9,027 nt of DNA from JBMNOU01 sp050943215 (lineage in GTDB: Bacteria > Bacillota > Clostridia > Christensenellales > SZUA-584): assembly GCA_050943215.1 (NCBI GenBank), contig JBMNOU010000070.1, forward strand, positions 1-9,027, written 5' to 3'. The notes under the pieces were generated by a model, which was given only the letters and a program-made list of their open reading frames with translations, made no database searches and was not told the DNA's origin. The position numbers and the translations under genes were made by a program. Each line of letters opens with the position of its first letter. The stretch's first letter is position 1. This document shows positions 1 to 8,100 of this stretch, piece after piece.

Positions 1-46
1 TCTAAACATAGTCTACATTTTAGTGATTTATGACTCTATACGCAAA

Positions 47-75
47 TTGCCTGTTATTAAATATTTGTATATAAT
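47..75 (+). promoter_or_regulatory. Sigma-A-type promoter of the NlpC/P60 hydrolase gene
   Basis: TTGCCT (47-52) and a perfect TATAAT (70-75) are separated by exactly 17 bases, as expected for a housekeeping sigma factor. Transcription would begin near base 82, giving a leader of about 25 bases that holds the AAGGGG ribosome binding site (95-100). Upstream bases 1-46 show nothing recognisable. Confidence 0.75.
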
Positions 76-106
76 AACGACATAAAGCGACATTAAGGGG
101 ATTTTA

Positions 107-1318
107 ATGAAAAAAAGGTGGCTTCGTTTCTCATTATCAATCATTCTGGTGCTTGTTTTATTTCCATTAAATTGTTTTGCATTAGAGCGATATGAAATAC
201 TTAAAATCGGCGATAAAGACGAATATGTATTTACGTTACAAAACAAATTAAAAGAGCTTGACTATTTTTCCGTAAAGGCAACCGGCTATTTTGGCACAGT
301 AACACAGCAAGCCGTTATCAATTATCAAAGTGATCATTCCTTAACTGTTGATGGCAAAGCCGGACCTGAAACGATGCGCTCTATTATGGGAGCCAGTTAT
401 CAAATTCCATCATATAGATTTACAGGTGAAGAGAATAGCGCTGATACATATTATCCGGGGGACAAGGGCGATATGATCGCCAAAATTCAGAAACGTCTGA
501 AAGAACTTGAATATTATGATTATTCAAGCATTACCGGATATTATGGTCCCGTAACGGAGCAGGCAATAAAAAGATTTCAGTGTACAAATGGCTTAAAAAC
601 AGACGGTATTGCAGGCCCCAAAACAATGGCATTGCTGTTTTCAGATACCGCAAAATATTTTTGTATATATCCCGGCGACAGAGGCAATGATGTCTTGGCT
701 CTTCAAACACGATTAAAAAAGCTCGGGTATTATACTTATAATACGGTCACCGGGTTTTTCGGAACTGTTACGGAACATGCTCTTAAAGAGTTCCAAGCCC
801 AAAACGGACTAACTATAGATGCAAAAGCAGGAAAAAATACGCGTGCATTTTTGTACGCCAACAATGCACCAGTTTGGGACGGTACAGACAGAATCGCGGA
901 CAAGAACGAAGTCAAATTCTCTAAACCTGTTTCACCAATAGATAAAATGCTTGGCTTTGCCAAAGACCAGCTCGGCAAGAAATATATCTATTCCACAGAA
1001 GGGCCGACAACCTTTGACTGCTCCGGTCTTGTATACTTTGTTCTTAAATATATGGGGGTATCGACTTCACGCTTCAGCGCAGCCGGTTTTTCCAACGTAG
1101 ATAGCTGGGAAAAAATAACTGAACAAAGATCTCTTCAGCCAGGAGATATATTGTTCTTTAAATCTGACACCAGTTTAAGAATTAGCCATACCGGAATATA
1201 TATCGGCAGCAGTGAATTTGTCCATGCAAGTTCGAGCGACGGATGTGTCAAGATAAGCTCTTTTACTAACTACTACAACAGAAATTTTGTTTTAGCCAGA
1301 AGATTAGTTTTTTCTTAA
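107..1318 (+). CDS. Secreted NlpC/P60 peptidoglycan hydrolase with three PG-binding repeats
   Basis: This 403-residue protein is predicted to be exported and to cut peptide stems of peptidoglycan. Residues 1-25 form a signal peptide (MKKRWLR, then a hydrophobic core) with likely cleavage after Cys-Phe-Ala25. Three PG_binding_1-type repeats follow at about 31-94, 116-178 and 187-250. Each has a GD-(K/R) start, an LQ/IQ...LK.L helix, a TG(Y/F)(F/Y)G turn and a DG/DA..AG..T end. A linker leads to the NlpC/P60 domain (about 278-400). The catalytic residues can be seen: Cys305 in FDCSGLV, His361 in SHTGIYIG and His373 in FVHAS, so the enzyme looks active. The family cleaves bonds such as D-Glu-to-diamino acid; the exact bond and the role (cell separation, growth or spore-related) are not shown. 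The ATG at 107 has AAGGGG six bases upstream. The gene is monocistronic, between its own promoter and terminator. No substrate specificity can be assigned. Confidence 0.93.
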   Translation: MKKRWLRFSLSIILVLVLFPLNCFALERYEILKIGDKDEYVFTLQNKLKELDYFSVKATGYFGTVTQQAVINYQSDHSLTVDGKAGPETMRSIMGASYQIPSYRFTGEENSADTYYPGDKGDMIAKIQKRLKELEYYDYSSITGYYGPVTEQAIKRFQCTNGLKTDGIAGPKTMALLFSDTAKYFCIYPGDRGNDVLALQTRLKKLGYYTYNTVTGFFGTVTEHALKEFQAQNGLTIDAKAGKNTRAFLYANNAPVWDGTDRIADKNEVKFSKPVSPIDKMLGFAKDQLGKKYIYSTEGPTTFDCSGLVYFVLKYMGVSTSRFSAAGFSNVDSWEKITEQRSLQPGDILFFKSDTSLRISHTGIYIGSSEFVHASSSDGCVKISSFTNYYNRNFVLARRLVFS

Positions 1319-1325
1319 AACCTAT

Positions 1326-1355
1326 AAAAAAGATTGCTTTTTAGCAATCTTTTTT
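1326..1355 (+). terminator. Rho-independent terminator after the hydrolase gene
   Basis: A perfect 13-bp inverted repeat (1326-1338 with 1343-1355) encloses a TTTT loop. The core pairs are AGATTGCT/AGCAATCT and the outer part is A6/T6. It begins seven bases after the hydrolase stop codon. The A-run/T-run symmetry means it could in principle work in both directions, but on the minus strand there is no gene to end. Confidence 0.88.
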
Positions 1356-1390
1356 ATATTTGATCAAATCTAACAATATATATTTTCGTA

Positions 1391-1419
1391 TTGAGACTGT
1401 AAATATTATGTGATAGAAT
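1391..1419 (+). promoter_or_regulatory. Probable dnaA promoter with extended -10
   Basis: TTGAGA (1391-1396) and TAGAAT (1414-1419) are 17 bases apart, and TG at 1411-1412 gives an extended -10 (TGA before TAGAAT). The predicted start near 1426 leaves a leader of about 150 bases before dnaA. All four upstream DnaA boxes lie in this leader, downstream of the promoter, which suggests autorepression by DnaA. A second, weaker -10-like TATACA lies at 1536-1541 without a good -35. Confidence 0.62.
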
Positions 1420-1441
1420 AAATAGGCTAGGGGTAATATGT

Positions 1442-1527
1442 TTATACACATTATGTGGATAGTTTGGTGGATAAACCGGGCTTTTACGGCTGGTTTTTGG
1501 TGCATACTTGTAAATCCTTTATTCACA
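1442..1527. promoter_or_regulatory. DnaA-box cluster upstream of dnaA
   Basis: Four 9-mers resemble the DnaA box TTATCCACA. They are TTATACACA (1442-1450, plus), CTATCCACA (1454-1462, minus), TTATCCACC (1466-1474, minus) and TTATTCACA (1519-1527, plus). The first and fourth fit TTWTNCACA; the other two carry one mismatch to TTATCCACA. The first three start exactly 12 bases apart, with 3-base spacers. A further degenerate match, GTATCCACG on the minus strand (1576-1584), lies over the dnaA start codon. In this position such boxes usually form the upstream part of a bipartite Firmicute origin and also repress dnaA. Confidence 0.75.
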
Positions 1528-1576
1528 AATATTTTTATACATATTTTACCGCTAAAAATTTTCTGAGGGGTTACAC

Positions 1577-2938
1577 GTGGATACCTTTTTAATACTTTGG
1601 GAAAGAGCTTTGGAGATACTCAAACAAGATCTGGTTAGCGTTCGATATGACACGTGGATTAAAACGCTTTCTCCGGTTAGCAAATCAGAAAATAAATATT
1701 ATTTTCAAACGCTTAACCCAGTACATAAAGAGCTTGTTGATAAGAGTTATAAAAACATCATTATTAACGCTATGGATATTGCAATGCAGTCAATGGGTAT
1801 TGACAGCCAAGAAATTATCGTCATATTTTTAGATACGGAAGAAGCCGCTAAAATCAAACAGCAACAGAAAAATCAGAATGAAAATGCTAACATCGAAAAA
1901 TCGATGCTCAATCCTGCATTTACATTTGATTCTTTTGTTGTGGGAAGCTCTAACGAATTTGCGCATGCAGCTGCTGTGGCAGTTGCAGAAAATCCGGGCT
2001 ATGCTTATAATCCTTTATTTATTTACGGTAAAACGGGTCTTGGTAAAACGCATTTGATGCAAGCTATCGCCAATTACATTTCGGACAGAAATAGCGGTTA
2101 TACCGTAATGTATGTAAAAAGTGAACCTTTTCTCAACGATTTAATTCATGCGATCAGAACATCTAAAACAGAAGAATTCAGAAGAAGATATAGGAAAGCG
2201 GATGTTTTGCTGATTGACGATATTCAGTTTATTGCAGGAAAAGAAAGCACACAGGAAGAATTTTTCCATACGTTTAACGATCTTCACGAGAACGATAAAC
2301 AGATCATATTGTCTTCGGATAAGCCGCCAAAAGAGATACCGCTGCTTGAAGAGCGATTGCAGTCGCGTTTTGAAGGCGGTTTGATTGCAGACGTACAGCC
2401 GCCTAATTATGAAACAAAACTTGCTATACTAATCAAAAAAGCAAAGGATATTACGTCAAAGGATGCTTTAAAGTGCGAAGTCAACCATGAAATTTTGGAC
2501 CTCATAGCAACCAAGGTGTCTTCAAATATCCGGTCCTTAGAAGGTGCATTAAAGAAGATCATTGCTTACACTGTATTAAACGGAAAAACGCCAAATTTAG
2601 TAGAAGCAGAGATTGCCATCAGAGATTTTTTAACGACAACTACGACCAAAAAAATTTCGTCAAAGCATATTCTTCAATTGGTTTGTGAATATTATGAGTT
2701 ATCTGAGGACGAAATCGTCAGCAACAAAAAAAGCCAAAGTATTGCCTATCCGAGACAAGTTGCCATGTATCTGACACGAAAGCTAATGGATATCTCTTAT
2801 AAATCGATCGCCGAAATATATGGCAAAAGTGATCATACAACTGTAATATACGCTTACGATAAAATTGAAAGAGAGATGACAACAAATATAGAATTAAAAA
2901 CGCTACTGGATGATTTTATAATAAAATTAAAAGAATAA
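1577..2938 (+). CDS. dnaA: Chromosomal replication initiator protein DnaA
   Basis: DnaA binds DnaA boxes, forms an ATP-dependent filament on the origin, opens the DNA and recruits the helicase. The 453-residue length is normal for Firmicutes. Domain I (about 1-85) contains the YDTWI...L motif for partner contacts. A short Gln/Asn/Lys-rich linker, domain II (about 90-112), follows. The AAA+ domain begins at LNPAFTFDSFVVGSSN, with Walker A GLGKTH (Lys157, Thr158), Walker B LLIDDIQF (Asp214, Asp215) and an LQSRF segment carrying the likely arginine finger. Domain IV (about 361-453) carries the DnaA signature from AYPRQ to SDHTTV (Asp419-Thr422), which reads the box. The start is GTG at 1577, chosen because GAGGGG (1565-1570) lies six bases upstream and the N-terminus matches the family. 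Nothing is missing or truncated. The order dnaA-dnaN is typical, but the usual upstream rpmH is not here. Confidence 0.98.
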   Translation: MDTFLILWERALEILKQDLVSVRYDTWIKTLSPVSKSENKYYFQTLNPVHKELVDKSYKNIIINAMDIAMQSMGIDSQEIIVIFLDTEEAAKIKQQQKNQNENANIEKSMLNPAFTFDSFVVGSSNEFAHAAAVAVAENPGYAYNPLFIYGKTGLGKTHLMQAIANYISDRNSGYTVMYVKSEPFLNDLIHAIRTSKTEEFRRRYRKADVLLIDDIQFIAGKESTQEEFFHTFNDLHENDKQIILSSDKPPKEIPLLEERLQSRFEGGLIADVQPPNYETKLAILIKKAKDITSKDALKCEVNHEILDLIATKVSSNIRSLEGALKKIIAYTVLNGKTPNLVEAEIAIRDFLTTTTTKKISSKHILQLVCEYYELSEDEIVSNKKSQSIAYPRQVAMYLTRKLMDISYKSIAEIYGKSDHTTVIYAYDKIEREMTTNIELKTLLDDFIIKLKE

Positions 2939-3043
2939 GTGGATGATATGTTGATACATTGCGGATACCTGAATAAAACTAATTGGATTTTTTCACACGC
3001 CGTCAACACCGTATACACAGTACATACAGATATATCTTAAGTT

Positions 3044-3072
3044 TTATCCTACATAGTTTTTATAGATATAAT
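3044..3072 (+). promoter_or_regulatory. Probable dnaN promoter inside the origin spacer
   Basis: A perfect TATAAT (3067-3072) has a moderate -35, TTATCC (3044-3049), 17 bases upstream. Transcription would start near 3079, just before the TTTTCCACA box, so the dnaN leader (about 98 bases) would run through the unwinding element. The weak -35 makes this less certain than the other promoters. Confidence 0.5.
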
Positions 3073-3086
3073 CGGCCAAACTGCGG

Positions 3087-3129
3087 TTTTCCACAATATC
3101 AACATACACTACTCTTACTATTACTACTT
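3087..3129 (+). promoter_or_regulatory. DnaA box plus DnaA-trio-like unwinding element
   Basis: The strict box TTTTCCACA (3087-3095) is followed, 13 bases later, by seven triplets in one register (3109-3129): CTA, CTC, TTA, CTA, TTA, CTA, CTT. The complement reads as 3'-GAT/GAG/AAT-type trios, the pattern described for Bacillus subtilis, where DnaA moves from the box onto single-stranded trios to open the origin. The next bases (3130-3152) are nearly pure A+T, with only two C residues. The spacer between box and trios is AT-rich, without an obvious GC cluster. Confidence 0.68.
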
Positions 3130-3176
3130 AATTAACAATAATAACTCTAGTATCAACCTGAGTTAAGGAGAAAAAT

Positions 3177-4286
3177 ATGAAACTGATATGTGAAAAAAAT
3201 GAACTTCAAAGATGCGTTAATATTGTAACAAAAGCGGTTGCTGTTAAATCACCTATAAATTTACTTGAAGGAATATTAATCAAGGCTGAAGAAAATAAAA
3301 TGACACTTTACGGAAGCGACGGTACGCTGTCTATAAAATGCACAACCGAATCAACTGTCTTTGAACAAGGAAAAATTGTACTTCCAGCACGTCTTTTCAG
3401 CGAAATACTAACAAAATTTGATGCATGTGAAATATCCATGTATACAGAAGGTAATAACATGATTATGGAGTGCGGACATTCCGTTACAACACTCTGTTAT
3501 ATGGAAGCCGATTCGTATCCTGATTTTCCAAGCTGTAGCCAGACAAAAGGTGCTGTGATGTTTTCAAACCAATTGGTTTCAATGATAGATCAAACGGTAT
3601 TTGCAACATCTATCAACGAAGACAAGCCGATTTTGACAGGCATATTATTTGAGTTTGAAAAGAACCTTTCAAAAATGGTTGCTCTTGACGGCTACAGGCT
3701 TGCAATCAGGCAGGAAAACATTCAAATGGGTATAGAGCCCGATACAGAGATTGTTGTGCCTTCAAAATCGATGAGGGAGATTGCGCGCATATTGCCGGAG
3801 GACGAACAGACGATAAAGCTTTACGCTAATGATAATTTGGTCAGCGTTATTTGCGGTAATATAGAAATCGCAACAAGGGTTTTACAGGGCGATTATGTGA
3901 AATATAAAAATATTTTGCCAAATGAGTTTACAACGCGTTTGATCGTCAATAAACAAAGCTTGCAAAACAGCCTTGAAAGAGCGAGCATTCTAGCCAGACA
4001 GTCAAAAACAAATCTCGTTAACTTAAAAATTAACGGAGATATATTAACAATAACTTCTGATTCTGAAATCGGTAAAGCCCGTGAAGAGGTAAGCATTATG
4101 CTGACAGGAAAAAACCTTGATATTTCTTTTAATTCAAGATATTTATTGGATGTTTTAAAAGAAGTAGACGATGAAGAAGTTGTTTTTGAAATGAACACAA
4201 GCATAAGTCCGTGCATGATCCGACCCATCCAGGGAGAAAGCTATCTTTACCTGGTTCTGCCTGTCAAAACAAACAACATTAATTAG
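3177..4286 (+). CDS. dnaN: DNA polymerase III beta subunit (sliding clamp)
   Basis: The 369-residue protein forms a dimeric ring that holds the replicative polymerase on DNA and serves as a docking platform for repair and regulatory factors. The length fits the family (about 365-380), with three similar domains at about 1-125, 128-248 and 250-369. Recognisable segments are MKLICEKNELQRCVNIVTKAV at the N-terminus, LVSMIDQTVFATSINEDKP with ILTGILFE at the start of domain two, ALDGYRLAIR (the usual DGHRLA motif with Tyr instead of His), and the C-terminal MIRPI...YLYLVLPVK. The ATG at 3177 is preceded by AAGGAG (3165-3170) at six bases. It lies 238 bases after dnaA. Its stop codon overlaps the last codons of the convergent membrane-protein gene by 8 bp. 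Confidence 0.97.
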   Translation: MKLICEKNELQRCVNIVTKAVAVKSPINLLEGILIKAEENKMTLYGSDGTLSIKCTTESTVFEQGKIVLPARLFSEILTKFDACEISMYTEGNNMIMECGHSVTTLCYMEADSYPDFPSCSQTKGAVMFSNQLVSMIDQTVFATSINEDKPILTGILFEFEKNLSKMVALDGYRLAIRQENIQMGIEPDTEIVVPSKSMREIARILPEDEQTIKLYANDNLVSVICGNIEIATRVLQGDYVKYKNILPNEFTTRLIVNKQSLQNSLERASILARQSKTNLVNLKINGDILTITSDSEIGKAREEVSIMLTGKNLDISFNSRYLLDVLKEVDDEEVVFEMNTSISPCMIRPIQGESYLYLVLPVKTNNIN

Positions 4287-4995
4287 TATCTTTTGATTTG
4301 ATAAATTTTTTTTCTAGCCACATTTTAGTACGCTCTTCAATAATGGGAGCGTATTTTATTGTAATGATAAACAAAACGATGGCTATAACAATCAGAATTA
4401 TCCAGCCCCAGTCAGGCATTGTAATCATACCGGAGCCAACCAGCGCAGAAAACAACAAACCCCACGGTCTTGTGAGAATAACGATCAGAGAAAAGTAAGG
4501 CAGCCGCATCGCTGAAAGACCAGCTATAAGACATAGTATGTCATCCGGAAAAAACGGCAACACAAACATCAGAATTAATACGATCTTTTGTCGTGATGAG
4601 ACTGTCTTCATGTATTTATCAACGACGGTTTTTCCAACGATTCTTTCGACAAGTGGTCTCCCAAACATTTTACCAAGCAGAAACGCGCACACTGAGCCCA
4701 AAAAAACGCCGATAGTTGAAATAATAAAAGCATAAAAAAATCCGAACATAACGCCGCCTGCAACTGTTGTGATACTGCCCGGTATAGGAGACAGTATTAC
4801 CTGAACAAACTGCAGTAGCAAAAAGACAAGAGGAGCAAGCGCTCCAAAGGATGCTACGTACTCTTGTATTTTCTCTTTCGATTCAAAAAGCGAAAACCAT
4901 CCATTATTTTTACCGATATAATAGACGGTTATGACTGTGGCAATGATCAAAACAAGTATGATACACCATATCCACTGCTTCTTTGTTAATTTCAT
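4279..4995 (-). CDS. TVP38/TMEM64-family (VTT/DedA-like) integral membrane protein
   Basis: From the chosen start this is a 238-residue membrane protein. It has a short basic N-terminus (MKLTKKQW), a first membrane segment at about 8-27, and several more hydrophobic segments. The family signature is clear: SPIPGSITTVAGGVMFGFFYAF, then a glycine-spaced segment ending in FGRPLVERIVG, and later LPFFPDDILCLIAGLSAMRLPYF. Family members have been linked to lipid handling or scrambling; the bacterial substrate is not established, so none is claimed. An in-frame ATG at 5068-5070 would add 25 residues (263 aa). I prefer 4995 because the extension is unlike the family's usual basic-then-membrane start and an extended -10 sits directly before 4995. 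Neither start has a good ribosome binding site. The gene follows purL on the same strand but is separated from it by a terminator. Its 3' end overlaps dnaN by 8 bp. Confidence 0.88.
   Translation of the reverse strand: MKLTKKQWIWCIILVLIIATVITVYYIGKNNGWFSLFESKEKIQEYVASFGALAPLVFLLLQFVQVILSPIPGSITTVAGGVMFGFFYAFIISTIGVFLGSVCAFLLGKMFGRPLVERIVGKTVVDKYMKTVSSRQKIVLILMFVLPFFPDDILCLIAGLSAMRLPYFSLIVILTRPWGLLFSALVGSGMITMPDWGWIILIVIAIVLFIITIKYAPIIEERTKMWLEKKFIKSKDTN
4326..4360 (+). terminator. Candidate dnaN terminator inside the opposing gene
   Basis: TACGCTCTT (4329-4337) pairs with GGGAGCGTA (4345-4353), seven Watson-Crick pairs plus two G-T wobbles, across a 7-base loop. TTTTATT (4354-4360) follows. 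It starts 43 bases after the dnaN stop and reads correctly only on the plus strand; the minus strand lacks a T-run after the hairpin. It lies within the last 30 codons of the TVP38-type gene. A weaker hairpin with a T8 run (4306-4313) lies closer to dnaN. Confidence 0.6.
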
Positions 4996-5001
4996 GCCGA
5001 T

Positions 5002-5010
5002 AGTATAACA
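5002..5010 (-). promoter_or_regulatory. Extended -10 promoter abutting the TVP38-type start
   Basis: On the minus strand the sequence is TGTTATACT: TG, one base, then TATACT (5007-5002). Six bases separate the -10 from the ATG at 4995, so the predicted first transcribed base is the A of the start codon. No good -35 is present at 16-18 bases (TTGATG is 20 bases away), but extended -10 promoters can do without one. If real, the mRNA is leaderless or nearly so. Confidence 0.45.
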
Positions 5011-5088
5011 TATTAATTGGATGCAAACATCAAATTTTTGGGTATTTATAAGAAACAGCCCCAAAATCATTTTTTGTTCATTCCCAAT

Positions 5089-5124
5089 AAAAAAGCGTCT
5101 TGTTTATTGTTAACAAAGACGCTT
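5089..5124 (-). terminator. Rho-independent terminator of purL
   Basis: Read on the minus strand, AAGCGTCTT (5124-5116) pairs perfectly with AAGACGCTT (5101-5093). Three further pairs are possible past a one-base bulge. T6 (5094-5089) follows. It starts 13 bases after the purL stop codon and separates purL from the downstream membrane-protein gene. Confidence 0.85.
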
Positions 5125-5137
5125 GCAAACGAAACCT

Positions 5138-8100
5138 TTATAGAAAATAATTGACCCCGCTTAAAAAAATCTTCTGATCTTTTTCACCCGGGATATTTTT
5201 AAGTGTGCCTGGCGTATATCTTTCTGAATGAGCCATTTTACCAAAAACCCGTCCATCTAAAGATAATAGACCTTCAACAGACAGCAACGAGCCGTTAAGA
5301 TTGCTTTCTCTCATCGTGGGAACGCCTAATTCATCTACGTACTGTGTTGCAACCTGTCCGTTTTCAAACAGAGCCAGTGCCTCTTGATGCGTGGCAGCAA
5401 ACCGTCCTTCTCCGTGGGATACAGCAACGGTGTGAATATCTCCTGGTTTGCATTGCATTAGCCATGGCGATGCATTGGACGTGATTCGTGTTCTGGCCGC
5501 TTTTGATACATGGCGTCCGATAATGTTGAATGTCAGTGTGGGGCTATCATCTCTCATTTCACGTATTTCCCCATATGGCACAAGCCCCACCTTGATAAGT
5601 GCTTGAAAACCGTTGCAGATACCAAGGATTAGCCCGTCGCGCAACAGCAGCCTCTCGACCGCTTTTTTGACACGCGGTTCACGAAGTACTGTAGCGATAA
5701 ACTTGCCAGATCCGTCTGGCTCGTCACCGCCTGAAAAACCACCAGGGATCATCAATATCTGGCTCATGTCAATTAGCTTGGCGAAATGCCGCAGGCTATA
5801 TTCGATATCATTGCCTTTAATATTGCGGATGACAAATGTCGTTGCAATGCCTCCTGCATTCTCAAATGCAGCTGCCGAGTCATATTCGCAATTTGTGCCT
5901 GGAAACACCGGAATAATAACACGTGGCTTGGCTTTTTCGCCAGAATAAACATGGATATTCTTTGCGTAAAACAGTTTATCAACAATTGGTCCTTGTGCAG
6001 TTGCTTGAACGGGATATACGCCGGATAACGTATGTTCATAAGCATAACGCAATTCGGCAAGTGAGATACTTTCTTTGCAGAACACAATGGCATCTCCGCC
6101 CGTTTCCCCGATTTTTTCAAAATCGAGATTGTCCCCTTCAATGATTAGGTCTCCGTAGGCTTTATTCGTCATATCGTCTATATCGCCAGCATTAATCACC
6201 GCGCCAATACCGTTACCCAATGCCATTTTGACGATTGCTGCAAATGCCCCGCCTCTGTCGATGGCATATGCAGAGATGATCTGCTTATCTCGAATGCCTT
6301 TGTAAACCTTGGCATAAAGCTTTTTAATATTGTCAAAGTCTGGCATGCCGTTAGTATCGCGTGCAATGCGTACCCGATATAAGCAGCTGCCCGGCTGTTT
6401 GAATTCCGGAGAGATGATGGTATCCACATCCTCGGTACATAGTGCGAATGATACAAGCGTGGGTGGCACATGCATATTTTCAAATGTGCCCGACATAGAA
6501 TCTTTTCCGCCAATCGCGGGTGTGCCCATACTCTTTTGTGCCCACCATGCGCCAAGAAGTGCGGATAAAGGTTTGCCCCAGCTTTGTTCGTCGGTCATTC
6601 TCTCGAAATACTCCTGCAATGTAAGCCACGACTTGGTGATATCTCCGCCTGATGCGGTAAGCTTGGCTAATGAAAGTATCACTGAATATACTGCGCCCAA
6701 AAAAGGGTTCTTTTCCATGATATAAGGATCAAAGCCGTATGAAAAAACGCTGGCTGTATCGCATGCACCGTGTGAAGCGACCTTAGCAGCCATTGCCTGT
6801 ATCGGCGTTAGCTGATACAGGCCCCCGAGAGGCATATTGATACTGCCTGCGCCGATCGTCGAATCGAACATTTCAATCAGCCCTTTTTTTAAACAGATAT
6901 TAAGGTCAGCCATTATGGTTAGCAGCCTGTCTTTGAAACCGCCCGAAAAAGGCTCGCTGAACAGTTTTGAATTATGCATGCCTCCGACATGTGCATTTGC
7001 CGTTGCGGTCACACCGTTGGTGTTAAGAAACGATCTTTTTATACTGACGATCGGCTTTCCGCGCCAGAACAGTTCCATCCTTGCTTCATCGGTTACTTCA
7101 GCCACTTTGTCTGCATGTAGGTTTTCTTCAGCTGCAAGGTGAAGCGCTGTTTCAAGATCTTGCGGGTCTATAACCACCGCCATTCTTTCCTGACTTTCTG
7201 ATATGGCCAGCTCAACACCGCCAAGGCCTTCATATTTTTTCCGAATGGCGTCAAGGTTAACCCTCACACCTTCGGCCAGCTCACCAATAGCCACACACAC
7301 ACCACCTGCGCCAAAATCGTTGCAGCGCTTGATAAGCGTTGAAAAAGCTTTATTTCTAAACAGCCGCTGCAGCTTGCGTTCGGTTAAAGGATTGCCCTTT
7401 TGGACCTCGGCACCGCAAGCATCGATAGACTGCAAATCATGTGCTTTAGATGATCCCGTGGCACCACCGCAGCCATCCCGTCCCGTGGCACCACCTAGCA
7501 GCAATATAATATCCCCGGGCTGAGGCTTTTTACGGATCACATTTTCTGCAGGCGCAGCGCCTACCACAGCGCCTATTTCCATGCGTTTTGCTTTATATCC
7601 TTCGTGGTAGATTTCGTCAACAAGGCCTGTTGCCAACCCAATCTGGTTGCCGTAGGAAGAATATCCATGCGCTGCTTCCTTGCAGATTTTTCTCTGAGGA
7701 AGTTTACCAGGCATTGTGTCTTTAATTTTTTCTCTCGGGTCACCACTTCCTGTAACGCGCATTGCGTGGTATACATACGCTCTTCCGGAAAGTGGGTCTC
7801 TGATTGCGCCGCCCAGGCATGTGGCTGCGCCACCAAACGGTTCAATCTCGGTCGGATGGTTGTGCGTTTCATTTTTGAACATGATCAGATAATCCTGAGG
7901 TTGTCCGTCTACAACTACCTTTTCTTTGATTGAGCACGCATTGATTTCTTCTGATTCATCAAAGCCGTCCATCAAACCCTTTTTTTTGGCTTCTTTTGCA
8001 TATAGCGTCGCGATATCCATAAGACAAATGTCTTTTTGGCTATCTCTGTAAACAAATTCTCTGGATTTTAAATATTCATTGTATATTTCTTTGATATAAT

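Larger units (their letters stand above)
2939..3160. other. Probable oriC: dnaA-dnaN intergenic region
   Basis: This AT-rich spacer has the parts of a Firmicute unwinding origin in order. There are DnaA boxes TTTTTCACA (2989-2997) and TTTTCCACA (3087-3095), both on the plus strand and both fitting TTWTNCACA. Weaker matches are TCATCCACT (2938-2946, minus) and GTATACACA (3011-3019, plus). A triplet run (3109-3129) and a very AT-rich stretch follow. A TATAAT promoter for dnaN sits between the boxes. No terminator separates dnaA from dnaN, so some read-through transcription is likely. Function as an origin is inferred from gene context and motifs. Confidence 0.78.

Noticed and set aside
28..246. 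A 72-codon minus-strand frame at the left end.
   Set aside because: It overlaps the hydrolase promoter and signal-peptide region, and its sequence looks like chance translation of AT-rich DNA.
1341..1526. A 61-codon minus-strand frame between the hydrolase gene and dnaA, in the place where rpmH is often found.
   Set aside because: Its translation does not resemble ribosomal protein L34 or any family I know, and it runs across the dnaA promoter and DnaA boxes.
4287..4313. Weak hairpin (TATC/GATA) followed by eight T residues just after dnaN.
   Set aside because: The stem is only four AT-rich pairs; the hairpin at 4329-4353 is far stronger and was preferred as the dnaN terminator.
6330..6725. 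A 131-codon open frame on the plus strand, and several others of about 100 codons opposite purL.
   Set aside because: They are antisense to strongly conserved PurL coding sequence and have no recognisable domains; they look like shadows of a long, GC-richer gene.
7454..7495. A 15-bp direct repeat (7454-7468 and 7481-7495), offset 27 bases.
   Set aside because: It lies in frame in purL and encodes the two GGATG parts of the conserved GGATGRDGCGGATG motif, so protein conservation explains it.
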